Assembly (NCBI GenBank): GCA_029844215.1
Contig: CM056730.1
Coordinates: 55,626,924-55,690,923 of the forward strand
Direction of reading: 5' to 3'
DNA from: Przewalskia tangutica
Lineage: Eukaryota; Streptophyta; Magnoliopsida; Solanales; Solanaceae
DNA: 64,000 nt
This document shows, one piece after another, positions 22,482 through 33,042 of this stretch. The stretch's first letter is position 1. Every line of letters begins with the position of its first letter. The notes beneath the pieces were generated by a model. That model was not told the origin of the DNA and searched no databases. It worked only from the letters and a program-made list of their open reading frames with translations. The position numbers and the translations under genes were made by a program.

Positions 22482-22710
22482 CATGTTATATACGATTATT
22501 ACTCCATGGACTAGCTCCCCATGAAGACATGTACCCGAGATGAGGGATTCTACGGGCATGTTATATACAATTATTACTCCATGGACTAGCTCCCCATGAA
22601 GACATGTACCCGAGATGAGGGATTCCACGGACATGTTATATACGATTATTACCCCATGGATTGGCTCTCCATGAAGTCATGTACCCGAGATGAGGGATTC
22701 CACGGGCATG
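22482..22710 (+). repeat. Minisatellite C-2, 3 copies of about 75 bp
   Basis: The unit contains CATGTTATATACGATTATTA, CCATGGACTAGCTC and CATGTACCCGAGATGAGG. It is nearly identical between copies and also present inverted near 55400-55540 in LTR H. Confidence 0.9.
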
Positions 22711-22714
22711 AGAG

Positions 22715-22745
<31 letters not shown>

Positions 22746-23090
22746 GTCTGTAAGCAGTGAGGTAGGATGCCACGCGTCACATGGTTATATTTTACACTTA
22801 CTACCGCTTACAGTGATGGGGGATTCCACGGGCAGGGGATATATATATATGTATTGTATGTGTGTACGCCGACAGTGAGGTAGGATGCCACGGGCGCGTC
22901 ACATGGTTATATTTTACACTTGCGGCTGTCGGCAGTGATGGGGGATTCCACGGGCAGGGGATATATATATATATGTCTTGTATGTGTGTACGCCGACAGT
23001 GAGGTAGGATGCCACGGGAGCGTCACATGGTTATATTTTACACTTACAACTATCGGCATTGATGGGGGATTCCACGGGCACGCTTTGATA
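22709..23090 (+). repeat. Minisatellite C-3, 3 copies of about 120 bp with (TA)n
   Basis: Each unit has a TA dinucleotide run (11 to 20 bp), GTGTGTACGCCGACAGTGAG, GATGCCACGGG and ATGGTTATATTTTACACTT. The TA run differs in length between copies, and the longest is near 22711-22738. Confidence 0.9.
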
Positions 23091-23772
23091 TTTGTGGACT
23101 TGAGACCCTTACTGGATTGTGTGATGATATTTGAGGGCTTGTGTCCATAGCCCTGATGTGACTATTGTTCATGTGTTGAAATAGTCTGTACAAGGTAAAA
23201 CTGACTTTCATTACTTTCACTTCGGCAAGGCACAGTGTACTATTATTTTGGTTATCATACATGTCTCCAGCTTTATTATAGACTGTTATGATTTCATTAC
23301 TGATTTTCGAGCCACATACTTGGTACATATTTCGTACTGACCTCCTTCGGGGGGATGCGTTCATGCCGCAAGTTGAGGTACATAGCTTGCTGATCCTCAT
23401 TCTTAGGATCACTATTCAGCTGGTTGGAAAGCTCCATTATTTCGGAGGCTTTGTATTTTGGTACAGTTCCCTGAGGTTGTAGATTTATGTACATTCAGGG
23501 GTATGGCGGGGCCCTGTCCCATCACAGTTGTTATGTCAAGAATTTTTAGAGGTCTGTAGTCATATCTTATGGATTGGGTTGTGTAAAGAAAAAAAAATAG
23601 GTAACTGCTTTTTGGGTTACGTGTATATTTTTGGAAGGTGGCCTTATCGGCTAGCCTGTTATTTATTTCATGTTAAGTTTATGTATGTTCCGCTGATTAT
23701 CTCTTATGTATACATGTAAGGGTGCCCAGGTAGGGTACCAATCGCGGGCCCGGGGTCGGGTCATGATAAAAG

Positions 23773-23784
23773 TGGTATCAGAGC
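23773..23784 (+). other. Primer-binding site for initiator-Met tRNA (C)
   Basis: TGGTATCAGAGC starts 4 nt after the LTR end. Confidence 0.9.
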
Positions 23785-23830
23785 AGTTAGTCCTCGGAAA
23801 GTGTCTACAGACCGTGTCTAGAAGAGTCTT

Positions 23831-23864
23831 GATTATCGGTGTGTTGTGCACCACATCTATAATC
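23831..23864 (+). other. Leader hairpin with GTGCAC loop (C)
   Basis: GATTAT/ATAATC, one mismatch, and GGTGTG/CACATC (one G-T wobble) close the loop TTGTGCAC, 46 nt after the primer site. Confidence 0.7.
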
Positions 23865-23976
23865 AGGAGGCTGCAGGACATTTAGGATTGGTTTCCATTC
23901 TTCTCACTCTGAGATCGTGCGATAGAGCTGTGTTGTTAGGGTCGTCTCTCCCTAACGAGTTATGTTGATTGCAGCT

Positions 23977-24150
23977 ATGAGAAAGGCAACAATGACCCAG
24001 GAAGGGCTATGTGGATTGCGTATCCAGGTTGTTAATGATTGTAGTATAGTTGGTATTATGACATACAGCTATACAGAGTTATGTATGAGGGTCATTTATG
24101 GGTTTCCTAAAATGATTTTAGATTACCAAGAGTTGGTAAGGACTAACTAG
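23977..24150 (+). pseudogene. gag: gag start remnant (C)
   Basis: The first codons (M-RKATMTQ) match the family gag N-terminus with two residues missing. The context TTTAGGATTGGTTTCC upstream is the normal gag leader. The similarity fades within about 15 codons and the capsid domain is not recognisable. The frame is open to 24150 but the rest resembles nothing I know. Confidence 0.5.
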
Positions 24151-24540
24151 ATACCGGGTAGGTATGAAACAGTTAATGAATTCTCATCGAGGTTTTACGT
24201 ATTATTTTGAGATAAATGAGAAATGATGAGCTGCTTGAGAAGGTGTTGAACCCTTAAGAAGTCATGTTAGGGAACTTAACGGAATGCCATGTTAATAGAT
24301 TAAGCTACGTGGTAGGCTTAAGAGAATGGTACGGATGGGATCTGTATGGAGTAAATAATGGTTGTTGTGATCAAGACAACATGGTTATGGTATTATGAGA
24401 AGTTATTGTACCCGTTTACGGGGGGACTGATAAGGTAGGCTGGGAGCATGGAAATTGCGAGCCTAAAGAATATTGATAACCGTCGAGACCTTAGGTATAT
24501 AAGGCCTTCTCGGGCAATAAGATTTTATTCAGACTAAGGG

Positions 24541-24720
24541 TAAGAGTTAAGTGCGACGGTGGGTCGGGGTGAGGACCTATTACGGGTCGCCCCATAGCCT
24601 GAAATGGAGTGAGATCAGTTGGTAGTAGTTCCGCTATGTGACAGGGTCACGAGGGTGCAAGGCCCAAGTCTAGTTAATTATTTTACGGGTTCGTGGACGC
24701 GTTCCACCGGAACCAGGTCA
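24541..24720 (+). pseudogene. Decayed integrase fragment, first copy (C)
   Basis: Stretches such as GACAGGGTCACGAGGGTGCA match the A-type integrase ruins and, more distantly, the first catalytic Asp region of element B. It is followed by about 120 bp resembling A1 near 2060-2110. Confidence 0.5.
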
Positions 24721-24844
24721 TGAGAGCCGAAAATGGCCTTATATTGTTTAATAGAGTGACTCCAAAGATTGGAGGCCAAAATCGGTATGGAGGTTATGTA
24801 AGTATGCTAGTGTAAGTTGGAGGTACGGAAAGAATACAACCAGT

Positions 24845-25735
24845 AATAAAGTGTAGAATCTCCATTTGGTCCCGCTAGATGATAGGGTCACGAGGGTGTT
24901 AGGCCCAAGTTTAGGTAACCATCGTACGAGTTTGTGGATACGTTCGACCGAGTAGGCCGGCTGGTCAGCCCATCTTGTCTTTTAGTCGACCATTTACTCG
25001 GCGGAGGTTATGCGAGATGTTGTATATCGGGAAGGTTGTAAAGTCGCACGGTTCCTACTTTTATTTTATGGCGGCGGTGGAGCCCGGTTTATGGCTATTT
25101 CTTTTCGGAGGTTTTACCAAAGCGGGGTTAGGAACTCGTGAATCTCGATGTGCATTCACCCTCGGGCCGACGGACGAACATCGCATTTTATCCAGACATT
25201 TGAGGATAGGTTACGGGCCAGTGTTTTGATTTCAGGGGTAGCTGTGAGGATTATTTGCCTCTTGTTGAGTGAGTATTATATAGATACCATTTTAGTATTC
25301 GGATGGTGCCTTATGAAGCCTTGTATGGACGGAAGTGTAGGTTGCCAGTCGATTGGTTCGATGTTGGCAATGTTCAGATAGTTGGTCCCTACTTGTTTCA
25401 GCAGGATGTGGATAAGGTGAAGCTTATCCAGAAGAAGTTATTAGCAGCTTAGAGTCAACAGAAGTTGTGTGGATAATTGGCGTCGACACTTGGAGTTCAG
25501 GTTGACGGTGGGTCTTCTTGAAGGAACCACCCCGGAAGGGTGTGACGAGTTTTGGAAGAAGGGGAAACTTAGCCCGAGGTACTTTGGGCATTTTCAGATC
25601 GTTTGTAAAATAGGCCAGGTTGCCTATAAGTTAGCACTGCCATCCGACTTAGGAGACAGTACATCCGGTCTCCCAGGTTGCTATGTTTCGAAAGAGTATC
25701 GAAGATCCATCCAGAGTGTTCCCAGTTAATGACGA
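24845..25735 (+). pseudogene. Decayed integrase, second copy (A3)
   Basis: It starts with the same stretch as the first copy (GATAGGGTCACGAGGGTG) and continues further, in the order seen in element B. Visible are GGCGGTGGAGCCCGGTTTATG (the SDRGAQF region, near 25070), the LRIGYG/VLISG stretch near 25190-25240, CRLPVDWFDVGN (near 25340-25375), LVPYLFQQDVDKVKLIQK (near 25385) and GKLSPRYFGHFQIV (near 25565). The C-terminal domain ends near 25700. Stops and shifts are frequent. No chromodomain was recognised before the polypurine tract at 26111-26124. Confidence 0.65.
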
Positions 25736-26124
25736 CCAAGTTGGAGATAGTAACCCCCGAGATTTTGGAAACTGAAGCAATGACAGAAATGTGGTACGTA
25801 TAGTAAGAAGAGTTTGAGTGTACGAGGAGGGTACGACGAGTAAGAAAAGAGGCGTAGATGTGTTAAGAAGATGAAAGTGTCCTTTTTATAAGTAAAGATA
25901 TGAAGAAAGTATCCTTTGGACCATGGGTGAAGCTAATGGTATTGTTATACGCTTTAGAGGTGATTCTTCGTTGGCTTGGATGTGCGTTTTTGCGAGTATG
26001 TTGTATTATGGCCATGTGTGGCATAATTGGTTTCGTAAGTATAGTAGGGAAGACTATACCGGCGCAAGCATGTTTGGAGACTTAGAAAGAACATTCGGGA
26101 CGAATGTTTCTAAGGGGGGAAGAA

Positions 26125-29100
26125 TGTTATACCCCGTAGTTCCAGAGTATGTATACGAGGACGTACGTACGAGGATACGACATTAAATTGGAAAGGAAGA
26201 AAGATGTGATTTTTCGACGGAAAAGTTTCCGGTTTTTGTGAAGGAAAAAGGTTCGTTAATGGAAATTGGATTTCCAGATTCGGTATTCGGACTTCTGGGA
26301 TTATTTTAGAAGTATTGGAATTTTATTTCCGGAATTGGTCACGTGGGGCCCACGGGAGGAATTTACGGTTTTGTGGGGCCCACTTTATTTTTGGATTTTT
26401 GGCATTACGGATATTTTCGGAAGATGAAATATTTTGGACCAATAGGAGGGCGACATGTGTCACCCTTAGGTGGCATGTTGGACGAAAATTGTGGGCAAGT
26501 GGCCAAGTCAATAAGTCAAGTCTTGCAAGATGTTTTTTTTGGGTTAGTGGGAGTAGGTTTGGACGGTTTTGTTGGTGCAAGTGGATGGCCACATGGATCA
26601 TTTTTGTGGTGGACATATGTCCCAAAGTTGTGGGGGACATATGTCCCAATGTTGTGGTGGACACTTGGTGGAAGACTTCACTTGCTCAAGCTACCAAATC
26701 TCCACCCTCCACTTGCTTGAATCTTGGCCATTGAAGGTTCTAACCCCCCTTATGTTCAAGACTTCTTCATCCACTTAAACATTTTCTAAGTCTCAAAACT
26801 CCCTCCCCCTTTGAGTAGCTCTCGTCCAAACACCCTCCCCCCCTTCCTTGTTGTTCTCGTCGAAATACCCCCCCCCCCCCCTTGGTAGGAAAAATGTCTT
26901 CAAGTATTGTTACTATTCCAAAATACCTTAGCCCAAATCCCTTGTAGTATCCCAAAGTTATTTCAATACTAAGAGCCCGGGGATACTACTTTATTCCAAT
27001 AGTCGCAAAATGAAGCCAAAGAAAAATCTTCATAGTTTAGATGAAGTGTTAAGAGAAGTTGTTTAGAAACTTCTAAGGGTTGCTTGGAGCGGGTTGGAGC
27101 GTAAGGAATTGGAGCTAAACATTGCTCAGGATCGACTTATATCTTGGATAATTTTGGGCTTATCGAGGTAATGATCTTTGTCCCCCTATTGTAATTGGAT
27201 ATTACATGTAGTAATTTAGAATTGAGTATAATATTTATTGGAAGAATAATTATAAAGAATTGAACTGTATTTACATTGGACTGTATTTACAGTAGACTTA
27301 TAGTATTATTGTGGAGTAGAATTGTACACGTCCGGTTAGACGTGTAACCCCCCCTGGGATTGTTGGTTTGCAGCAGCCTCGTTAGAGAGGAGATTTATGT
27401 GGTTGCGGGAGGCGCCGAATTTTCCGTAGAATAAGGAATCTGGTACTTAGAATTGTTCTACGAAGAGAGCTAGAAGTTAATAAACGTTTTATGGCCATTA
27501 TAGGTTGAAGTACTACGAGTAGCGTATTCTACTTGAAGGGTGGAAAAGGCAAGCAAGGTTAGAGTACTTTGGAGCGTTTTGCTAATTGTCGATAATCGTC
27601 GCGAGGTATGTGAACCTCTTCCTATCCTTTCTAGCATGATATTTGTGAAATATATTTAGTGCGGTAGACGCACGTGTGTTTAAAGGAAATTGATTTTCCT
27701 TTTGTGTCCTTGACTTGATTCCAAAGTTAAGTGACTTGTTATGAAATATTAAGGACTTGAATTAGGTTAAAAAGTTGTAAAACCTCACTCATGAGTAATG
27801 GGCGTGTGGTCTTTTAAAGAATAAAGTTACCTTGATTTCGAAAATAAGAATGGTTTTATCATTGGATTTAAAATGATAACTTGACTTATAAACAACTTGA
27901 TTTTGGGAAAGGAGAAGTATCTTGATTTAAAGGTATAGGTTACTTGTTTTTAAAAGAGTAAGACACTTGGTTTAAAAAGTATATTGCTACTTGACTTTTA
28001 AAGGAAAAAGTGCCTTTGTTTTAAAGGAAGGTATGGTTTTGTCTTAAGATTGGTTTAAAAAGAAGGTATGGAAATTGTTTTGGTTTTACTTTGATGTCTT
28101 TTGACTTGAGTTTTAAATAATAAGAATCTTGAAGTATTTCAAAAGAGTTATGAATCATTTTTGAAAGAAAAGAAATACTTGGTTTTAAAAGCTTAAGTGT
28201 TATACTAGCTTTATGGGAAGTTAGGTATAACGACTTAAGGAAGATAGAAGGAACGATTTACTTATTTGTTTATGAAAGTCTTGTATTGATTTCTGGAAAG
28301 TGTAGTAAGATGGTTTGATAAGTAAACATGATACGATGCTACATGTGTTAGTGTCTTGTGATGTTTGTGTGAGGGGGTTATTCTTGTTGTGCTTACGTTG
28401 TTAAACGATAAGCCCGTTGTACTGCTATTATATCACATACCCCCCTGACTTGTTATGATGTCGAGGACTTGCCACCCTCAATGCGAGGAATACCTCATGC
28501 GGGTCTGTGTGGCCTATGCGGAGCTGCGGGAGTTCCAGGATTGATCATTCCGGGTGTGTTATCCCGATGCGAGGAATGCCTCATGCGGTCTGTGTGACTA
28601 TGCGGTCTGTGTGACTATGCGGACTTCGGGGGTCCAGGAGGATGCCGCGGGTTAGCTACCCCGACGCGAGGAATACCTACGCGGTGCGTGTGTGACCTAT
28701 GCGATCGCGGAGTTCGGGATTAGGCACGCATAATGATACTATGGGCGATCGCCTTGCTTCGATCATTAGCGCCTAGAAAAGACCATTACGTTATATCTAT
28801 TTTGCTCTTGTTTATCTTTGGCACTATGTGCAATTAAATTGTTATTAAATGCGTATTTGTAATTGGTTTTAAAATGTTATGATTTGATTTCGCGATTTAC
28901 GCTTCACATACTTGGTACCCAGTATCGACCTCCTTCGAAGTGCGTCATGCCGCATGTAGAGGTACACCAGTTGTTGATCCTCGCTCATAGGATCACAGTT
29001 CAGCGTTTTGGGAAGCTCCGTTTCTCTGGAGGCTTATCTTTGGTATAGTCCCCTGTCGTTGTAGGTGCTTACATTTAGGGGTATGGCGGGGCCCTGTCCC

Positions 29101-29342
29101 GTCGTTGTTATTACAAAACTCTTAGAGGTCTGTAGTACTGTTATGGGCAGGATTTGTAAAAGGGATGTAACTGTTCAAGTTTTTATTTATATATACAGAA
29201 AGGTAACCGTTTTGGTTAGCCTGTTTTCTTATTTCACTGTTTATCTTTATGAGTTTTTATTTCCGCTGATTTTCTCTGATGTTGTATCACTAGGGTGCCC
29301 GGGGTAAGGCACCAGTCTCGGGCCCGGGTTCGGGTCGTGACA
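26125..29342 (+). mobile_element. 3' LTR A3, A type, 3218 bp
   Basis: The LTR runs TGTTATACCCCG to GGGTCGTGACA after a polypurine tract (TAAGGGGGGAAGAA) and its hairpin (26089-26107). It has a decayed ACGT-core box (near 26450), C-runs (26836-26880, one of 14), the mid-LTR inverted repeat TACACGT/ACGTGTA near 27325, repeats at 28450-28740 and the hairpin chain at 28912-29105. It ends inside the E LTR; GGGAG at 29343-29347 should be its right-hand duplication. Confidence 0.9.
28450..28740 (+). repeat. Imperfect repeats in the A3 LTR, about 4 copies
   Basis: Units around GATGCGAGGAATACCTCATG, followed by TGTGTGACTATGCGG, repeat with variable length. They match the inverted array at 13060-13370. 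Confidence 0.7.
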
Positions 29343-29418
29343 GGGAGGGCGACATGTGGCACCCCCCACATAGACTTGTGCGAATTGGGACAAGGGTAGA
29401 ATGGTCATTGACCATTAT
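29343..29418 (+). mobile_element. Left remnant of the E-type LTR
   Basis: This 76-bp strip between A3 and D begins GGGAGGGCGACATGTGGCAC, the ACGT-core box region of an LTR. Its continuation is at 38014 beyond element D. The part before it should lie left of the C/A3 element. Confidence 0.75.
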
Positions 29419-29752
29419 TGTTACACCCCGTATTTCCAGGACATGTTTATAAGAACGTACATATGAACTCAAAAATGATAAGATTTGAGACTAGTAAAAA
29501 TTTATCGGAATTATGGAAATGTCGGGAAACGATATTGCGACGAATCGGAGGGCGACACATGTCACCCTCCCTTAATTTAGTCTTGGGCGATTTAGTCATG
29601 GACTAAATGGTCATTTGACCCAAAGCTAGATGATCAAGTCTTGCAAAGTCCAAGCTTGACATTATTGACTAAGTCAAAGAGCCCAACTTGGCTTGATATT
29701 TAATTCCATTCATCCAAGACACCCATATGTTTTAATCTAGACCCTCCAATGT

Positions 29753-29762
29753 TTTATATATT
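29753..29762 (+). promoter_or_regulatory. TATA-like box (D 5' LTR)
   Basis: TTTATATATT lies about 335 bp into the LTR, the same place as the TATA boxes of A and B. Confidence 0.45.
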
Positions 29763-31649
29763 CATCCATATTGCAAGACAAGTTCCATACTTAGAAAAAT
29801 TTCCAAGAATATTGTGCTAAGCCTTAAGGTTCTCTCGGCCAAGCTCACTTCCAAGAAGAATTTTTTTTCGTTTGTGGTTCAATAATCCCAACACTTTAAA
29901 CCAAGGTTCCTAAGGGTATTGTAAGGGTATCTCAAAAGAAAGATCCCGGAAAAATATCGTTTTCGTATTAGTCGCAAGGTGAAAACCTAGTTGCTTTCCT
30001 AGGTTTGGATTGAAAGTTAAAGGAAAGTTGTTGGTGATCTTCTAAGGGCTTCAAGTGGCAGTTTGGAGTGTCAAGGAGAGGCTCTAAGTTGCTAAGGAGC
30101 GACTTCAGATCTTGGAGTGAATTAAGGATTGTTAATGTAACAATCTTGTTCTCTTAAGTGGTATAAGATTACATATTGTTGTAGCCTTACTTTTTAACTA
30201 GCATGAAGTATATGTATTGAAGATTTATAAGTGTTATGGATTGTAGTGGCCAAAAATCCGAAATGACATTTGAGCCATTTGAAATTGAAATACAATTTGG
30301 TCGTTAATTAGAATCATCGCATGTTACCTACTTGAGGATTTTAGTAGTTATAATCAATTGCGGCTTAATATCATGTTATACTAAACAACTTGGATTGAAA
30401 ATGAATTGGATAAGAATTTGTGTTGTTGTACCTCAAGTAGCCGAGAATGACATGGTATTGTTGGATTGTTTTGTATCAATTGTGGGGTGGAATTTTACAC
30501 GTCTTGTTAGGCGTGTAATCCCCTATTGTTAACTACATTGTTGAGCCTTAAATATGGTGTGTTTGGTTATTGAATTCGGGCCTTGAAAAAGGTGGAAAAG
30601 TATGTAGAAACAAAGGAAGTGTTGTCCGATTTTCCGTAGAATTTGGAGATTTTACACTTAGAATATTCTACGTTTGAAGCTAGAGGTTAATAGACATATT
30701 ATGACCATTATAGATTGAAGTACTACGAGTAGCGTATTCTACTTGAAGGGTGGAAAAACTAGCAAGGTTATAGTACTTTGGATCATTTTGCTACTTGTCG
30801 ATAATCGTCGCGAGGTATGTGAACCTCTTCCTTCTTTTGGCATGATTCTATGTATGGAATATACATGTGGTAGTATTTCATGATTCCTTCTACTTTTAGA
30901 AATTAAGAGGTATGTATGTTGATTTACTCTATGTAAAAGCTACGTCTAAGAAATCCTAAGTTCTTACCAAGTCTTATGGGGGATGTTGGTAAGAGTCGTT
31001 AGGAAGTATTTGAAGTTGAGTTGACTTGGCTAAGTTACTGCACGAACGAGAATAAGTATCGAACAAGCCATTGTAGCGTTAATAAAAGAAAATGTATCGA
31101 CAATCAATTATATTAAAATGAGTAGAATTCTCCATCTGCATAGAAACTAAGATAAGACAAAATTGTATTACATTTTCTAGATCATGGCTGCTTTAATAAG
31201 GTAGTTATAAACAAGAATAACCTATTCACGACTCATAAAAAACATATGTTACTTAAATTAAAAGAGTTTATGTTATGAAGTTTTAAGACTATGAACTTGA
31301 TTTCTAAGAAGGTTACGAGACTTTATTTTTCAAGTTATGGGACTTGATTCTTAAAGGAAGAAAAGACTTGATTTAAAAAGTATGGTTTCTATGATTTATT
31401 TCAAAAGTTAAGAGGCATGAGTTTTCAAAAGAAGAAGTTTATTGATTTAAAAAGAGAAGGAGTTTTAAGATTCTTTTAAGTATGTATGTACGTAGTACTT
31501 TTGGGTTTAGTTTTCCCTAAGGTAATAAGGAATAAAAAAGGTGCCCTGAGTTTTCTAATTTGAAAAGGTTGTTATAATAACTTTATGGGAAGTTGTTATA
31601 AAGACTTAAGGAGAAGTGAGAAGAGGGTTTAAAATGTTATGCAAATATG

Positions 31650-32140
31650 ACTTTATCGCATCCCAGGAATGGGCCGGGCAGTATACCTTTATGGGCAGAC
31701 TATATGACATTATCGCGTCCCAGGAATGGGCCGGGCAGTATACCTTTATGGGCAGACTATATGACATTATCGCGTCCCAGTGAACGGGCCGCAAGATACC
31801 TTTATGGGCAGACTATATGACATTATCGCGTCCCAGGATTGGGTCGGGCAGTATACCTTTATGGGCAGACTATATGACATTATCGCGTCCCAGGAATGGG
31901 ATGGGCAGTATACCTTTATGGGCAGACTATATGACATTATCGCGTCCCAGGAATGGGCCGGACAATATACCTTTATGGGCAGACTATATGACATTATCGC
32001 GTCCCAGGAATGGGCCGGGCAGTATACCTTTATGGGCAGACTATAGGACTTTATCGCGTCCCAGGAATGGGACGGGAAGTATATCTTTATGGGCAGACTA
32101 TATGACTTTATCGCGTCCCAGATTGGGTCGGGCAGTATAG
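31650..32140 (+). repeat. 57-bp minisatellite in the D 5' LTR, 8 copies
   Basis: The unit contains CCTTTATGGGCAGACTATAT, CATTATCGCGTCCCAGGAAT and GGGCCGGGCAGTATA. Eight CTTTATGGGCAGAC boxes are present. The 57-bp length is a multiple of three, so long spurious open frames run through it on both strands. Confidence 0.95.
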
Positions 32141-32897
32141 GAGTCCCTCAATAAGGGGCCGGATTATGTTATGTAAGGTAAGTAAGTTATATGGTAATGA
32201 ACTTGATGATTTTTCCTAAGTATGTACGTAAGAAAGTGACTATAACTTTTATTGAAAAATGGGAAAAGATAATAAGGTACGATTAAGTTCACGAGATTGA
32301 AATGACACGGTACGATCTGGTATTTATTTTGTTTATATACTTGCCCCTGTCATTCTTCTGTACAGTTATGATCTGTTTACTATTTCCGTTCTATATTCGG
32401 TCCCTGTTAGATCGACCTTTCGGGCTGCGTTCATGCCCGCAGGTATTAGGTACACAGGTTAGTGATCCTTGCTCTTCGGATCTCGGTTCAGTTTTGGGAA
32501 AAAGCTCCATTTATTCCGGAGGCTTATCTTTTGGTACGGTTTCCCCTGAGGTAGTAGATTCATGTATATTCAGGGGTATGACGGGGCCCTGTCCCGCCAC
32601 AGTTGTTATGTTAAAACTCTTAGAGGTCTGTAGTCACATATTGTGGGTCAGTTTGTAAAGGAAAGGAGGCAACTGCTTCGGTTGTATATATATGTCCAAG
32701 AAGGTAGCCCTATCGGCTAACCTGTTGTTTTTATTTCTGTTGATTTATTTTAAAAGTTTCATGTATGTTCCGTTGATTATCTCTGATGTATACTGTAGGG
32801 TGCCTGTGTAGGGCACGATCGCCCGGTCGGTCGTGACAAAAGTGGTATCGAGCGCTTAGTCCTCGTAAAGTGTCTGCATCGTGTCTAGTAGTGTCTT

Positions 32898-32931
32898 GAT
32901 TATCGATGTGTTGTGCACCACATCTATAATC
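32898..32931 (+). other. Leader hairpin with GTGCAC loop (D)
   Basis: The stem is GATTAT/ATAATC and GATGTG/CACATC, all Watson-Crick apart from one C-T mismatch between the halves. The loop is TTGTGCAC. This copy has A-T where C and F have a G-T wobble. Confidence 0.75.
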
Positions 32932-33042
32932 AGGAGGCTACAAGACATTTAGGATTGATTTCCATTCTTCTCTCTTTGAGATCGTGCAGTAGAGCTGTCA
33001 TAGTAGGTTGAATCCTCTCTGACCTATTCTTATGTATCAGTT

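Larger units (their letters stand above)
20168..23768 (+). mobile_element. C-type 5' LTR, lacking its first part
   Basis: The left end is cut where element B inserted, so the LTR start is off-window. The right end (CGGGTCATGATA, a decayed GTCGTGACA) is followed by the primer site, so this is a 5' LTR. The sequence matches the second part of the F 3' LTR (from about 47640). Features include the conserved TTACACG/CGTGTAA repeat near 20750, three different minisatellites (22281-23090) and the hairpin chain (about 23318-23528). Confidence 0.88.
23769..26124 (+). mobile_element. Chimeric internal region C/A3
   Basis: The left end has a primer site and leader attached to a C-type LTR; the right end has an A-type polypurine tract and LTR. 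It contains a gag remnant (23977 on), a stretch of about 24150-24540 that I cannot assign, one integrase ruin (24541-24720) and then a second start of the same ruin (24845-25735). The duplicated integrase stretch marks a probable join between a C-type and an A-type internal region near 24845. Confidence 0.65.
29419..32838 (+). mobile_element. 5' LTR of element D, 3420 bp
   Basis: TGTTACACCCCG to GGTCGTGACA, followed by a primer site. It differs from the 3' LTR by a few percent by eye in the first 310 bp. It carries an ACGT-core palindrome (29550-29567), a TATA-like box (29753-29762), the intact mid-LTR inverted repeat near 30495-30515, the 57-bp minisatellite and the hairpin chain (32405-32605). 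Confidence 0.92.

Noticed and set aside
26315..26734. Overlapping open frames of 113-139 codons on both strands
   Set aside because: They fall in the 5' part of an A-type LTR. Open frames on both strands reflect GGACATATGTCCC-type short repeats and lack of stops by chance.
31606..32140. Long open frames on both strands encoding a 19-residue repeat (MSYSLPIKVYCP and similar), also at 36767-37302
   Set aside because: They come from the 57-bp LTR minisatellite, whose length is a multiple of three, so any frame without a stop in one unit stays open. There is no start context, domain or codon signal, and the frames overlap on both strands.
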